Shown: positions 15,893 to 23,842 of the stretch, piece by piece
Layout: each line of letters opens with the position of its first letter
Numbering within the stretch: the first letter of the stretch is position 1
NCBI RefSeq assembly: GCF_035987325.1
Contig: NZ_CP108488.1
Location: forward strand, 9,114,001-9,178,000
Reading direction: 5' to 3'
Length of the DNA stretch: 64,000 nt
From: Streptomyces sp. NBC_01244
Lineage (GTDB): Bacteria; Actinomycetota; Actinomycetes; Streptomycetales; Streptomycetaceae
Position numbers and translations under genes: made by a program
The notes under the pieces: model-generated
Told to the model about the DNA's origin: nothing
What the model saw: the letters and a program-made list of their open reading frames with translations, nothing else
The model's database searches: none

Positions 15893-18802
15893 TCAGAAGC
15901 GGCTGGAGACGGTGGCTCCGGCGAAGTCCTGGGCGGCGTGCAGGCTGACGTAGAGGTAGCCGGCCGGCGGGTTGTTGACGGTGAGGGTTTCGGTGTTGCC
16001 GGTCTGGGCCGAGCGGGCGGTGTAGTTGCTCGTGGTGGCCCAGGTGGTGGGGCTGTAGTAGAGGTCGGCGTTGCCGGTGCCGCCCGAGACGGTGATCTTG
16101 AGGGAGGCGGTGCCGGCGGGGACGTTCACGTAGAAGTAGCGGTAGTTCCCGGCGGTGGCCGCGACGTTGGAGCGGCCGCAGTCGGCGCCCAGCACCCGGA
16201 TGTCGGCGTCCGCGCACTCCACCTGGGCCGTCCCGAACTGGGTCGAGACGGTGACGCCGGCGAAGCCCTGGACGGCGTGCAGGCTGATGTAGACGCGGCC
16301 GGCCGCGGGGTTGTTGATGGTCAGCGACTCGGTGTTGCCGCTCTGGGCCGAGCGGGCGGTGTAGTTGCTCGTGGTGGCCCAGCCGCTGGGGCTGTAGTAG
16401 AGGTCGGCGTTGCCGGTGCCGCCCGAGACGGCGATCTTGAGGGAACCGGTGCCGGCCGGGACGTCCAGGTAGAAGTACCCGTAGTTGCCGGTCGTGGCGG
16501 AGACGTTGGAGCGGCGGCAGTTGTCGCCCAGCACCCGGACGTCGGGGCTGGTGCACTCGCCGGTCCCGCCGGTTGCGACCGTGACCGCCTTGCTGGTGGT
16601 GGCGGTGGCACCCTTGTTGTCGGTGACCGTGAGCTTGACGGTGTAAGTACCCGCCGCCGCATAGGTCTTGGCCGGGTTGGCGGAGGTGGAGGTGGTGCCG
16701 TCACCGAAGTTCCAGGCGCGGGAGGCGATGGTGCCGTCCGCGTCCGTGGAGGTGTCGGTGAAGGTGACCGCCAGGGCGTTCACGGCGGTGGTGAACCCGG
16801 CCACCGGGGCCTGGTTGGCCGGCGGGTTGGTGCCGCCGCCGCAGTCGCCGGCCGCGCACTTGACCAGCCAGGCCGCGAAGTCGGCGTCGTAGCGGGTGCC
16901 GATGGTGGAGGTGAGCAGGGTGCGGGCGGCCGCCCAGTTGCCGGCGCGGTAGTGGCCGAGCAGCGCGGCCACGTCCTGCGGGTGCGACTGGATCAGGTAG
17001 CGGACGGCCAGGTAGCCCCAGCGGTAGACGCGGGTGGAGTCGGAGTTGTCGTAGGTGGTGTCGAACAGCGTGCTGAGCTTGTAGGTGTTCTTGCCCGCCT
17101 CGACGGCGGCCTGGTCGTAGGCGACGCCCCGGTAGGAGTAGGAGATGTACTCGGCCAGACCCTCGACCCACATCACGGTCGGGGTGGTCATCCCGGCGTC
17201 GAAGTCGCCGTACATGTTGTAACGGCCGTCGAGGTAGTGCGTGTACTCGTGGTTGAGGTTCCAGATCTGGAACTCCGGCCGGACCCACTCCGCCTCGTAG
17301 GCGATGAAGCGCGGCTGGTTCCCGGTGACCGAGGGGTCGCCCTCCAGGTACATGCCGCCGTTGTTGGTGCTGATCCCGAAGATGACGCCGGCGTAGGCCT
17401 GGTAGTCGGCGCTGGAGTCGAAGGCCACCACCTCGAGCGCGGTGTTCTTGTCGTTGGCGACGGGGCCGCTGTCCTTGACCACGTTGTGGAAGAAGGCGTT
17501 CTGGTTGGCCAGGCTGGTGCAGCTCGCGCCGAGTTCGGAGGCGGTCATCTGCTGCGCGACGATCCGCAGGCTCGGGCTGCAGGTGTGGTTGACCGTCAGG
17601 ACGGCGGCACGCACCCGCGCCGGCAGGTCGCAGGTCCCGTAGTAGGAGCAGTTTGCCGCGTCGTACGAGGTGGTCATCTCGGCGAGCGGCACCCACAGCG
17701 AGGCGGTCCGGCCGGTGATCGAGGTGCGGTCCAGCAACTGCTTGACGAGCGGCCGTACGGTCGCCTGGAGCGCCGAGTGCTGGAGGAAGCGGCCCAGTTC
17801 CCGGCCGGCGTTGGCCGTCAGGTAGCTCTTGTCCGTGCCCAGGAGCGCGTCATGGGTGACGGCGAAGTCGCGCAGCACCGTGAGGATGCTCGGGTCGGCC
17901 TGGACGGCGGGCAGGAACTCGGCGGTCTGGTGGCCGCGGAACAGGACCGTGTAGGCGTTGTTGACCGCTGCGACCATCGAAGAGGAGCTGTTGTACGAGG
18001 AGTTGTAGCCGGTCAGCAGCCGCTTGGCGACGCCGAGGTAGCGCGCGTTCTCCTGGGCGCTGTCGATCAGGATGACCGACTCGCCCAGGGTCGGGCCGTT
18101 GGCGTCGGTCACGTCGGCCGCGCGCGGGGAGGCGAAGAAGGTGTCCAGGGCGCCCCGGATCGAGCTCTTCAGGGCCGGGCCGTAGGCGCCGACGGTGGAC
18201 TCGTTGTACCACTGCACGTAGTACCCGGCGCGCAGGAAGAGTACGAGCTGCCCGGTCTTGGTGCTGTTGTCGCCCGGGTAGGTGGCGGCGGAGGTGCGCA
18301 GGGCGTCGGCCACCGAGACCATCTGCGCCTCGCGGAAGGCGGCCTTCGCGTCGTTGCCCTTGAGCAGGAACAGCGAGTTCACGCAGTCCATCTCGGAGGC
18401 CTTGATCTGCTGGACCAGCGCGGCCCCGGTCTTCGAGGTGAAGTCCGCGACGTTGCAGGCCGCGGCCAGGGCCTCGGCGGCGGCAGCGGCGCCGGGCGCC
18501 AGCTGCGCCTTGGAGGACTGCTGTTCGGTGCGCGCGGCCTCCTTGGTGGCCCGGAGCGGGGCGCGCTCGGACAGGTTCGCGTCGGGACGTGCGGCGTGCT
18601 CGGCCCTGAGCGCGGCCGCCGCGGCGGCCGGGGTCGAGGGCTGCGGGGCGGCGCCGGACTTCATGGCCGGAGCGGGCGCGGCGGGCTTGATCTCGCGCGC
18701 GAAGGCCTGGCCGGCGGGGGCGAGCATCGTCAGGCCCAGACAGCAGGCCAGGGCGGCTATCAGGGGCCGGGCACGGCCCTTCGTGGTGGGGGAACTGCGC
18801 AT
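15893..18802 (-). CDS. Secreted M9 family collagenase with PKD and two PPC domains
   Basis: A 969-residue exported metalloprotease. Order: signal peptide (about 1-35), Ala-rich propeptide, M9 N-terminal helical domain, catalytic M9 domain with zinc motif HEYTH at residues 518-522 and the downstream Glu of WVEGLAEY, then a PKD domain (PVAGFTTAVNALAVTFTDTS) and two PPC domains at the C-terminus. This is the layout of Streptomyces/Clostridium-type collagenases that cut native collagen; PKD and PPC domains help bind and swell fibrils. ATG at 18802 has GGAGG ten bases upstream. It faces a glycosidase remnant and, upstream, a divergent serine-hydrolase homologue. Confidence 0.93.
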   Translation of the reverse strand: MRSSPTTKGRARPLIAALACCLGLTMLAPAGQAFAREIKPAAPAPAMKSGAAPQPSTPAAAAAALRAEHAARPDANLSERAPLRATKEAARTEQQSSKAQLAPGAAAAAEALAAACNVADFTSKTGAALVQQIKASEMDCVNSLFLLKGNDAKAAFREAQMVSVADALRTSAATYPGDNSTKTGQLVLFLRAGYYVQWYNESTVGAYGPALKSSIRGALDTFFASPRAADVTDANGPTLGESVILIDSAQENARYLGVAKRLLTGYNSSYNSSSSMVAAVNNAYTVLFRGHQTAEFLPAVQADPSILTVLRDFAVTHDALLGTDKSYLTANAGRELGRFLQHSALQATVRPLVKQLLDRTSITGRTASLWVPLAEMTTSYDAANCSYYGTCDLPARVRAAVLTVNHTCSPSLRIVAQQMTASELGASCTSLANQNAFFHNVVKDSGPVANDKNTALEVVAFDSSADYQAYAGVIFGISTNNGGMYLEGDPSVTGNQPRFIAYEAEWVRPEFQIWNLNHEYTHYLDGRYNMYGDFDAGMTTPTVMWVEGLAEYISYSYRGVAYDQAAVEAGKNTYKLSTLFDTTYDNSDSTRVYRWGYLAVRYLIQSHPQDVAALLGHYRAGNWAAARTLLTSTIGTRYDADFAAWLVKCAAGDCGGGTNPPANQAPVAGFTTAVNALAVTFTDTSTDADGTIASRAWNFGDGTTSTSANPAKTYAAAGTYTVKLTVTDNKGATATTSKAVTVATGGTGECTSPDVRVLGDNCRRSNVSATTGNYGYFYLDVPAGTGSLKIAVSGGTGNADLYYSPSGWATTSNYTARSAQSGNTESLTINNPAAGRVYISLHAVQGFAGVTVSTQFGTAQVECADADIRVLGADCGRSNVAATAGNYRYFYVNVPAGTASLKITVSGGTGNADLYYSPTTWATTSNYTARSAQTGNTETLTVNNPPAGYLYVSLHAAQDFAGATVSSRF
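15896..16560. repeat. Duplicated PPC-domain coding segments in the collagenase gene
   Basis: Two adjacent segments of about 330 bp encode nearly identical PPC domains (each with RVLG, CxRSNV, LYYSP, WATTSNYTARSAQ and FAGVTV/FAGATV). Long stretches match at the DNA level, pointing to a recent internal duplication or ongoing gene conversion. Confidence 0.8.
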
Positions 18803-19089
18803 GAGGGGTGGGCCTCCGAGCCGGTCTGCGGCCGCGCTGGCAACGCGGCGAATGTGGAAAGCGGACCGTGACGTCGACGGGAGTTGGTGGGGATTTCAAC
18901 TCTGTCGTGTACACGGCTATGCAGTGTGCGATGTAACATGGCACACATCACATGGCTCTGGAAGTCCCCGCGGGGCAGTTCTCGACATCTGAGTGGTCGT
19001 CAGGTGTGGTTTCGGGGGGCGATCTGTCCGGTTCACCTGAGGTCGTCCCGGTTCCCCCGTCACCGCATGCGCCGCGCGCGGGGCGCGCC

Positions 19090-19095
19090 CATACT
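19090..19095 (+). promoter_or_regulatory. Possible -10 element of a leaderless promoter
   Basis: CATACT lies six bases before the GTG at 19102, with no ribosome site present, consistent with a transcript starting at the start codon. No clear -35 was found. The 299-bp gap 18803-19101 between divergent starts otherwise shows only an imperfect inverted repeat near 18925-18955. Confidence 0.4.
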
Positions 19096-19101
19096 GAGTC
19101 C

Positions 19102-20316
19102 GTGAGGCGTACTCGTACGGTCTTGCTGTGCATCGCCGGTCTGATGGGCGCGGCCCTTCCGGCGGGGACGGCCGCTGGCGTGGAGCCGGCCGCGGCTCCG
19201 GCTCCGGGGACATGCGTGAACTCACCCGACCCCGCCCAGGGCGACGCCCTCAAGGTGCTCACCATCGCGCAGCAGGCCCAACGGGAGTTCGGTCTGAACT
19301 CGGTGGTCCTGCGGGTGTCCTCCGATGGCCGTGAGGTGCTCACCAAGGCCCTCGGGGAATCGATGACGGGAGTCCCGGCCGAGCCGTCCATGAAATTCCG
19401 TACCGGGTCGGTGGCCATCGTCTACATGGGCGCCGTACTGCTCCAACTCGTCGACGAGGGCAAGGCCTCACTCGACGACCCCGTGTCCCGGTGGCTCCCG
19501 GACGTGCCGCACGGCTCGGAGATCACCCTGCGCATGCTGGGCAGTTCCACGTCCGGCCTGCACGACTACGTCACCGACCCCGCCTTCCTCGCCCAGTTGG
19601 AGGCCAAGCCGTTCCGCCAGTGGTCGGCGGCCGAGGTCATCGGCATCGCGACAGAGAAGCCGCTCCTCTACGAGCCGGGCACCAACTGGAGTTACTCGCA
19701 CGCCAACTTCAATCTGCTCGGCGAGGCGTTGGAGAAGATCAGCGGCCTCCCGCTGGACCGGCTGCTGAAAGAGCGGGTGTACGAACCGCTCGAGCTGAGC
19801 GGGACCAGCAACCAGTACACCCCGCAGATCCCGGAACCGGTCCTGCACGCCTTCACCTCGGAGCGCGGCACCTACGAGGAGTCCACCTTCTGGAACCCCT
19901 CGTGGACCACCACTCCCGGTGCGGTCCTCGTCCAGAACATCTGCGACCTGGACCGGTCCGCGCGCGCCGTCGGGACCGGGGAACTGCTGTCGGCGAAGTC
20001 CTTCAAGACCCAGCTCGACCCGGGCACCATCGGCCTCGGCCACCCGACGGCCTCCTGCCCGGACACCGTCTGCCTCCTGACCAATACGCAAGCCCACCAC
20101 TTCGGCCTGGGCGTGATCGTCGTCAACGGCTGGATCCTGACGAACCCGTCCTTCTCCGGCTACGCCGCCATCCAGGCCTACTTGCCGGCGGAGAAGCTCG
20201 CCATCTCCGTCACCGTGACCCAGGGACCCAAGAGCCCAGCGGGCAATTCGGCCCAGACCATAGCCGAGCGCATCTCCGCCGCCCTCGCCCCCGGCCACGT
20301 GCTCAAGATGCGCTGA
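19102..20316 (+). CDS. Serine-hydrolase (beta-lactamase/DD-peptidase) homologue lacking catalytic residues
   Basis: A 404-residue exported protein with a signal peptide (VRRTRTVLLCIAGLMGAALPAGTAAG) and the full-length fold of class C beta-lactamase/D-Ala-D-Ala carboxypeptidase relatives (FRTGSV, LQLVDEGKASLDDPVSRWLPD, EPGTNWSYSHANFNLLGEALE). The catalytic motifs are changed. SxxK reads Ser103-Val-Ala-Ile106, so the general-base Lys is Ile. YxN reads Tyr198-Ser-His200. No HxG/KTG motif is visible near the end, where NPSFSGY occupies the equivalent stretch. The gene is otherwise intact, so it is more likely a pseudoenzyme used for binding than a pseudogene. GTG at 19102 is chosen for the signal peptide; the frame upstream is not signal-like. 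Confidence 0.8.
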   Translation: MRRTRTVLLCIAGLMGAALPAGTAAGVEPAAAPAPGTCVNSPDPAQGDALKVLTIAQQAQREFGLNSVVLRVSSDGREVLTKALGESMTGVPAEPSMKFRTGSVAIVYMGAVLLQLVDEGKASLDDPVSRWLPDVPHGSEITLRMLGSSTSGLHDYVTDPAFLAQLEAKPFRQWSAAEVIGIATEKPLLYEPGTNWSYSHANFNLLGEALEKISGLPLDRLLKERVYEPLELSGTSNQYTPQIPEPVLHAFTSERGTYEESTFWNPSWTTTPGAVLVQNICDLDRSARAVGTGELLSAKSFKTQLDPGTIGLGHPTASCPDTVCLLTNTQAHHFGLGVIVVNGWILTNPSFSGYAAIQAYLPAEKLAISVTVTQGPKSPAGNSAQTIAERISAALAPGHVLKMR

Positions 20317-20317
20317 C

Positions 20318-20335
20318 CTGAGGAGACTTCCTCAG
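20318..20335. promoter_or_regulatory. Short perfect inverted repeat between two genes
   Basis: CTGAGGA-GACT-TCCTCAG, 7-bp arms and a 4-base loop, lies two bases after the serine-hydrolase homologue's stop and 12 bases before the next ATG. It could be a weak hairpin or a protein site; it also carries the only AGGAG-like sequence near the next start. Confidence 0.4.
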
Positions 20336-20347
20336 TACGAACCCGCC

Positions 20348-21217
20348 ATGATCACCTCCACGCCAGAGCCGCTGATACGCGTCCTCTACGACGAGTCCCG
20401 CCCGGACCTGCGGGAGCCGGCCCGTCCGCGGCCGATCCGCATGTACGTGTGGGAGCCGATCCGCACGGAGTCGGACGCACCCGCCCCGCTCGTCGTCGTC
20501 TCGCACGGCACCGGAGGCTCGGGCAGCGAGATGGAGTGGCTGGTCCGCCCGCTCCACGCGGCGGGCTTCCGGGTGGTGGCCCTCGACCACCACGGCAACA
20601 ACTTCGTCGACGGCTACGAGCCGGAGGGCTTCCTCCACGTCTGGGAACGACCCCGGGACATCTCCTTCGCCCTCGACGCGCTCGCCCGGGAACAGCCCCT
20701 CGGCCCGGTCGGCGTGGCCGGCTTCTCCATCGGCGGCTACACGGCCGCGGCGCTGGCCGGGGCCCGCGTCGATCCGGGGATCCTGTGGGCCGTGCTCACG
20801 GGCGAGGCACCGCTGCCGGAGATCCCCGAGTACCCCGGAGTGCTGGAGGCCCTGCGCGCGAAGTACCCGCAGGACGAGGCCGCACGGCGCACGCTGGAGG
20901 GTGCCGGGGGAAACCTGTCCGATCCGCGGGTACGCGCGGTCTTCCAGGTGGCCCCGGGAGTCGGCGGGCTGGTCACCCGGGAGAGCCTCGAGGCCGTACG
21001 GGTACCGGTGGCCATCCGCTGGGCCGGAGCGGACACGATCACCCCGTACGAAGCCGACACGCGGCCCTACCTGGAGTACATCCCCACCGCGAGCGGCCGC
21101 TCGGTCGGCCCGGCCGTCCGGCACGAGGACTTCTTCGCGCCGGAGCCCGCCGACCCGACCGCCCGGGTACGGGCCGGCGAGGACGCCGCGGCCTTCTTCC
21201 TGGAGCAGCTGGGCTGA
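20348..21217 (+). CDS. Alpha/beta hydrolase, dienelactone-hydrolase-like
   Basis: A 289-residue cytoplasmic alpha/beta hydrolase. Motifs: oxyanion region SHGTGGS, nucleophile elbow GFSIGG, a late acidic residue in WAGADTITPY, and the catalytic His in VRHEDFF. The layout matches the platelet-activating-factor acetylhydrolase/dienelactone hydrolase-like group in Streptomyces. Substrate is unknown. It follows the serine-hydrolase homologue at 31 bp on the same strand, so they may be co-transcribed, but a small inverted repeat separates them. Confidence 0.85.
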   Translation: MITSTPEPLIRVLYDESRPDLREPARPRPIRMYVWEPIRTESDAPAPLVVVSHGTGGSGSEMEWLVRPLHAAGFRVVALDHHGNNFVDGYEPEGFLHVWERPRDISFALDALAREQPLGPVGVAGFSIGGYTAAALAGARVDPGILWAVLTGEAPLPEIPEYPGVLEALRAKYPQDEAARRTLEGAGGNLSDPRVRAVFQVAPGVGGLVTRESLEAVRVPVAIRWAGADTITPYEADTRPYLEYIPTASGRSVGPAVRHEDFFAPEPADPTARVRAGEDAAAFFLEQLG

Positions 21218-21242
21218 CCCGCACGAGGCCGGTGCCGGGTCA
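21215..21242. terminator. Hairpin built from the two converging stop codons
   Basis: TGACCCG at 21215-21221 and CGGGTCA at 21236-21242 are perfect complements separated by 14 bases. Each arm contains the stop codon of one of the two converging genes. A small bidirectional terminator is likely. Confidence 0.5.
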
Positions 21243-21893
21243 AAGGCTCGCGAGCAGGTCTTCGAGGGGCGCCGGTACGCGGTCCCCGTCGAGGGCCTCG
21301 ACCAGGACGCGGCCGTAGCGGATCTTGCGCCCCTTCTTCGTGCCGAGGAAGCGCCGCACCTGCTGCTGCGCCGGGCGGCCCTGCTGCGCGGGCTGGCGCA
21401 GGAAGGTCCGCAGGGCTCGGTGGTCCCCCTCCTCCCGGACGAGTTCCTCCACCCTGGGCACGCCCAGCGCGCGGATGAGCTCGTCCTCCAGGTCCGCCGC
21501 GCAGACGAAGAACCCCTGCGGCTCGGCGCCGGCCCGCTCCCAGCCGCGCGCGTAGAAGTCGCGCTCCCTCTCGTCGCACAGGCCCGTGAGGCGCAGGCCC
21601 AGACCCCGCGGTCCGAGGAACCGGGCGAAGCGCGCGACGCTCATCGCACCGCCCATCGGCAGGACGCAGACCCCTTCGGAGGCCAGGTTCCGGCCCCGTC
21701 TCGTGGCCAGGGCGTCGACCGCTTCGGCGTCGCTCGCCCCTTCGAGCAGCACGACGGTCCGTACCGGCAGCCGCGCGGCGAGCTCGCGCGCGGCGTCCGC
21801 CGCCTTCCCGGCGTCCCCCACGTCACCGAGCCCACCGGCGTCACCGGCCGCCCACGCGGTCACCGCATCCCCGAACGCCACCATGTCAGCCAT
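21240..21893 (-). CDS. Stand-alone Toprim-domain protein (OLD-like nuclease C-terminal domain)
   Basis: A 217-residue soluble protein made largely of one Toprim domain. Motifs: the acidic strand VVLLEGASDAEAVDAL (Glu of Toprim), LPMGGAMSVARF, and a second acidic strand LTGLCDERERDF in the DxD position. A basic C-terminal tail (FLRQPAQQGRPAQQQVRRFLGTKK) could touch nucleic acid. It resembles the Toprim part of OLD-family nucleases but has no ABC ATPase domain and none is encoded next to it. ATG at 21893 is chosen; ATG at 21884 is possible. A role in DNA or RNA phosphotransfer is implied by the fold, not shown. Confidence 0.78.
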   Translation of the reverse strand: MADMVAFGDAVTAWAAGDAGGLGDVGDAGKAADAARELAARLPVRTVVLLEGASDAEAVDALATRRGRNLASEGVCVLPMGGAMSVARFARFLGPRGLGLRLTGLCDERERDFYARGWERAGAEPQGFFVCAADLEDELIRALGVPRVEELVREEGDHRALRTFLRQPAQQGRPAQQQVRRFLGTKKGRKIRYGRVLVEALDGDRVPAPLEDLLASL

Positions 21894-22165
21894 GGGACGA
21901 GTCTGATCCCCTTCCGGCCGCCGCGGTACGGAATTTCCGCCGGTGAGGGCGCCCGCCCGCCGGGAGCGCCTGCCGGGGCCGCTTGCCGGACCCCCGTCGG
22001 CGGCGCCTGCCGGGACCGCCCGCTCCGGATCGCGCCCATCCCGGCCGTCCGGCCCGCTCCGCCCGTCCGCGCGGACCCGGACGATCGAACCTACGATGGA
22101 CGGGAACCGGGTGCGGGCGGCTCGCCGCGACGCCGCCAGTCCAGGCCGCCCGGGGCGGGAGAGCC

Positions 22166-23842
22166 ATGACAGAGGTCGCCGACACGGCACGGACCGTGAT
22201 CCTGACCGTGGACGACGATCCGGGAGTGTCCCGGGCCATCGCGCGCGACCTGCGGCGACGCTACGGCTCCGGCTACCGGATCGTGCGCGCCGAATCCGGC
22301 GAATCCGCGCTGGACGCCCTGCGCGAGCTGAAGCTCCGCGGCGACCTGGTGGCGGTGATCCTCGCCGACTACCGCATGCCGCAGATGAACGGCATCGAGT
22401 TCCTCGAAGAAGCCCTCACCGTGTACCCGGGCGCGCGCCGCGTCCTGCTGACCGCCTACGCCGACACCAACGCGGCGATCGACGCGATCAACGTCGTCGA
22501 CCTCGACCACTACCTCCTCAAGCCGTGGGACCCGCCCGAGGAGAAGCTCTACCCGGTCCTGGACGACCTCCTCACCGCCTGGCGGACCGGCGACCACCGG
22601 CCCGTGCCCGCCACCAAGGTGGTCGGACACCGCTGGTCGGCCCCCTCGTCGAGCGTGCGGGAGTTCCTGGCCCGCAACCAGGTGCCGTACCGCTGGTACT
22701 CCTGCGAGGAGCCGGAGGGGCAACGACTGCTGCGGGCGGCCGGCGCCGACGGACAGCGGCTGCCCGTGGTGATCACCCCCGGGGGCACCGTGCTGATCGA
22801 ACCGGCCGCGCCCGACCTGGCCGCCCACGTGGGGCTCGCGACCACGCCGACCGCCGACTTCTACGACCTCGTCGTGATCGGCGGAGGCCCGGCCGGGCTC
22901 GGCTCCGCGCTGTACGGGGCCTCCGAGGGGCTGCGTACCGTACTGGTCGAGCGGTCCGCGACCGGCGGACAGGCCGGGCAGAGCTCCCGCATCGAGAACT
23001 ACCTCGGCTTCCCGGACGGAGTGTCCGGGGCCCAGCTCACCGAACGGGCCCGCCGCCAGGCCGGCCGCTTCGGCGCCGAGATCCTCACCGCACGCGAGGT
23101 CACCGGACTGGAGGTCAACGGCGCGGCCCGCCTCGTCCGCTTCTCCGACGGCTCGGCGATCGGCGCGCAGAGCATCATCCTGGCGACCGGGGTCTCCTAC
23201 CGCCAGCTGGGGGCGCCGGGCTGCGACGACCTCACCGGCCGCGGGGTGTACTACGGCTCCTCGCTCACCGAGGCCTCCTCCTGCCTCGAACAGGACGTGT
23301 ACGTCGTCGGCGGCGCCAACTCCGCCGGACAGGCGGCCATGTACCTGGCCCGCGGCGCGAAATCGGTGACGCTCCTGGTGCGCGGGAAATCCCTGGCCGC
23401 GTCCATGTCCTCCTACCTGATCCAGCAGATCGAGGCGATGCCCAACATCTCGGTGCGCACCCGCACCGCCGTCGAATCGGCGCACGGCGACGGCCACCTC
23501 GAGCAGCTCACCCTGCGCGACGTGGACACCGGCGCGACCGAACTCGTCGACACCCAGTGGATGTTCGTCTTCATCGGCGCGGCCCCGCTCACCGACTGGC
23601 TGGACGGTACGGTGCTGCGCGACGACCACGGCTTCATCCTGGCCGGGCCGGACCTCACCCCGGACGGCCGGCCGCCGGCCGCGTGGGAACTGGACCGGCC
23701 GCCCTACCACCTGGAGACCAGCGTGCCCGGCGTGTTCGTGGCGGGCGACGCGCGCGCCCGGTCGGCGAAACGGGTCGCGTCAGCCGTCGGAGAGGGAGCC
23801 ATGGCCGTGATGCTCGTCCACCGGTACCTGGAGGAATCGTGA
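22166..23842 (+). CDS. Receiver + glutaredoxin-like + thioredoxin-reductase-like flavoprotein fusion
   Basis: A 558-residue fusion. Residues about 10-130 are a response-regulator receiver (VDDD acidic pocket, phosphoacceptor Asp68 in ILADYRMP, Lys119 of LKPWD). Residues about 160-225 look like a glutaredoxin fold (VPYRWYSCEEPEGQRLL, cis-Pro motif RLPVVITPGGT) with one Cys and no CxxC. Residues about 232-558 are a thioredoxin-reductase-like FAD/NAD(P)H domain (VIGGGPAGLGSA, ATGVSYRQL, VVGGANSAGQAA, VPGVFVAGDAR). The redox CxxC of thioredoxin reductase is absent: the segment reads GVYYGSS. It overlaps the following histidine kinase by 4 bp, so its receiver is probably that kinase's target. It would couple phosphorylation to flavin redox chemistry; the substrate is unknown. 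Confidence 0.9.
   Translation: MTEVADTARTVILTVDDDPGVSRAIARDLRRRYGSGYRIVRAESGESALDALRELKLRGDLVAVILADYRMPQMNGIEFLEEALTVYPGARRVLLTAYADTNAAIDAINVVDLDHYLLKPWDPPEEKLYPVLDDLLTAWRTGDHRPVPATKVVGHRWSAPSSSVREFLARNQVPYRWYSCEEPEGQRLLRAAGADGQRLPVVITPGGTVLIEPAAPDLAAHVGLATTPTADFYDLVVIGGGPAGLGSALYGASEGLRTVLVERSATGGQAGQSSRIENYLGFPDGVSGAQLTERARRQAGRFGAEILTAREVTGLEVNGAARLVRFSDGSAIGAQSIILATGVSYRQLGAPGCDDLTGRGVYYGSSLTEASSCLEQDVYVVGGANSAGQAAMYLARGAKSVTLLVRGKSLAASMSSYLIQQIEAMPNISVRTRTAVESAHGDGHLEQLTLRDVDTGATELVDTQWMFVFIGAAPLTDWLDGTVLRDDHGFILAGPDLTPDGRPPAAWELDRPPYHLETSVPGVFVAGDARARSAKRVASAVGEGAMAVMLVHRYLEES

Noticed and set aside
22091..23710. Long minus-strand open frame opposite the flavoprotein fusion
   Set aside because: It is the antisense shadow of a high-GC gene: no domain match, and the plus-strand frame has clear receiver and FAD motifs.
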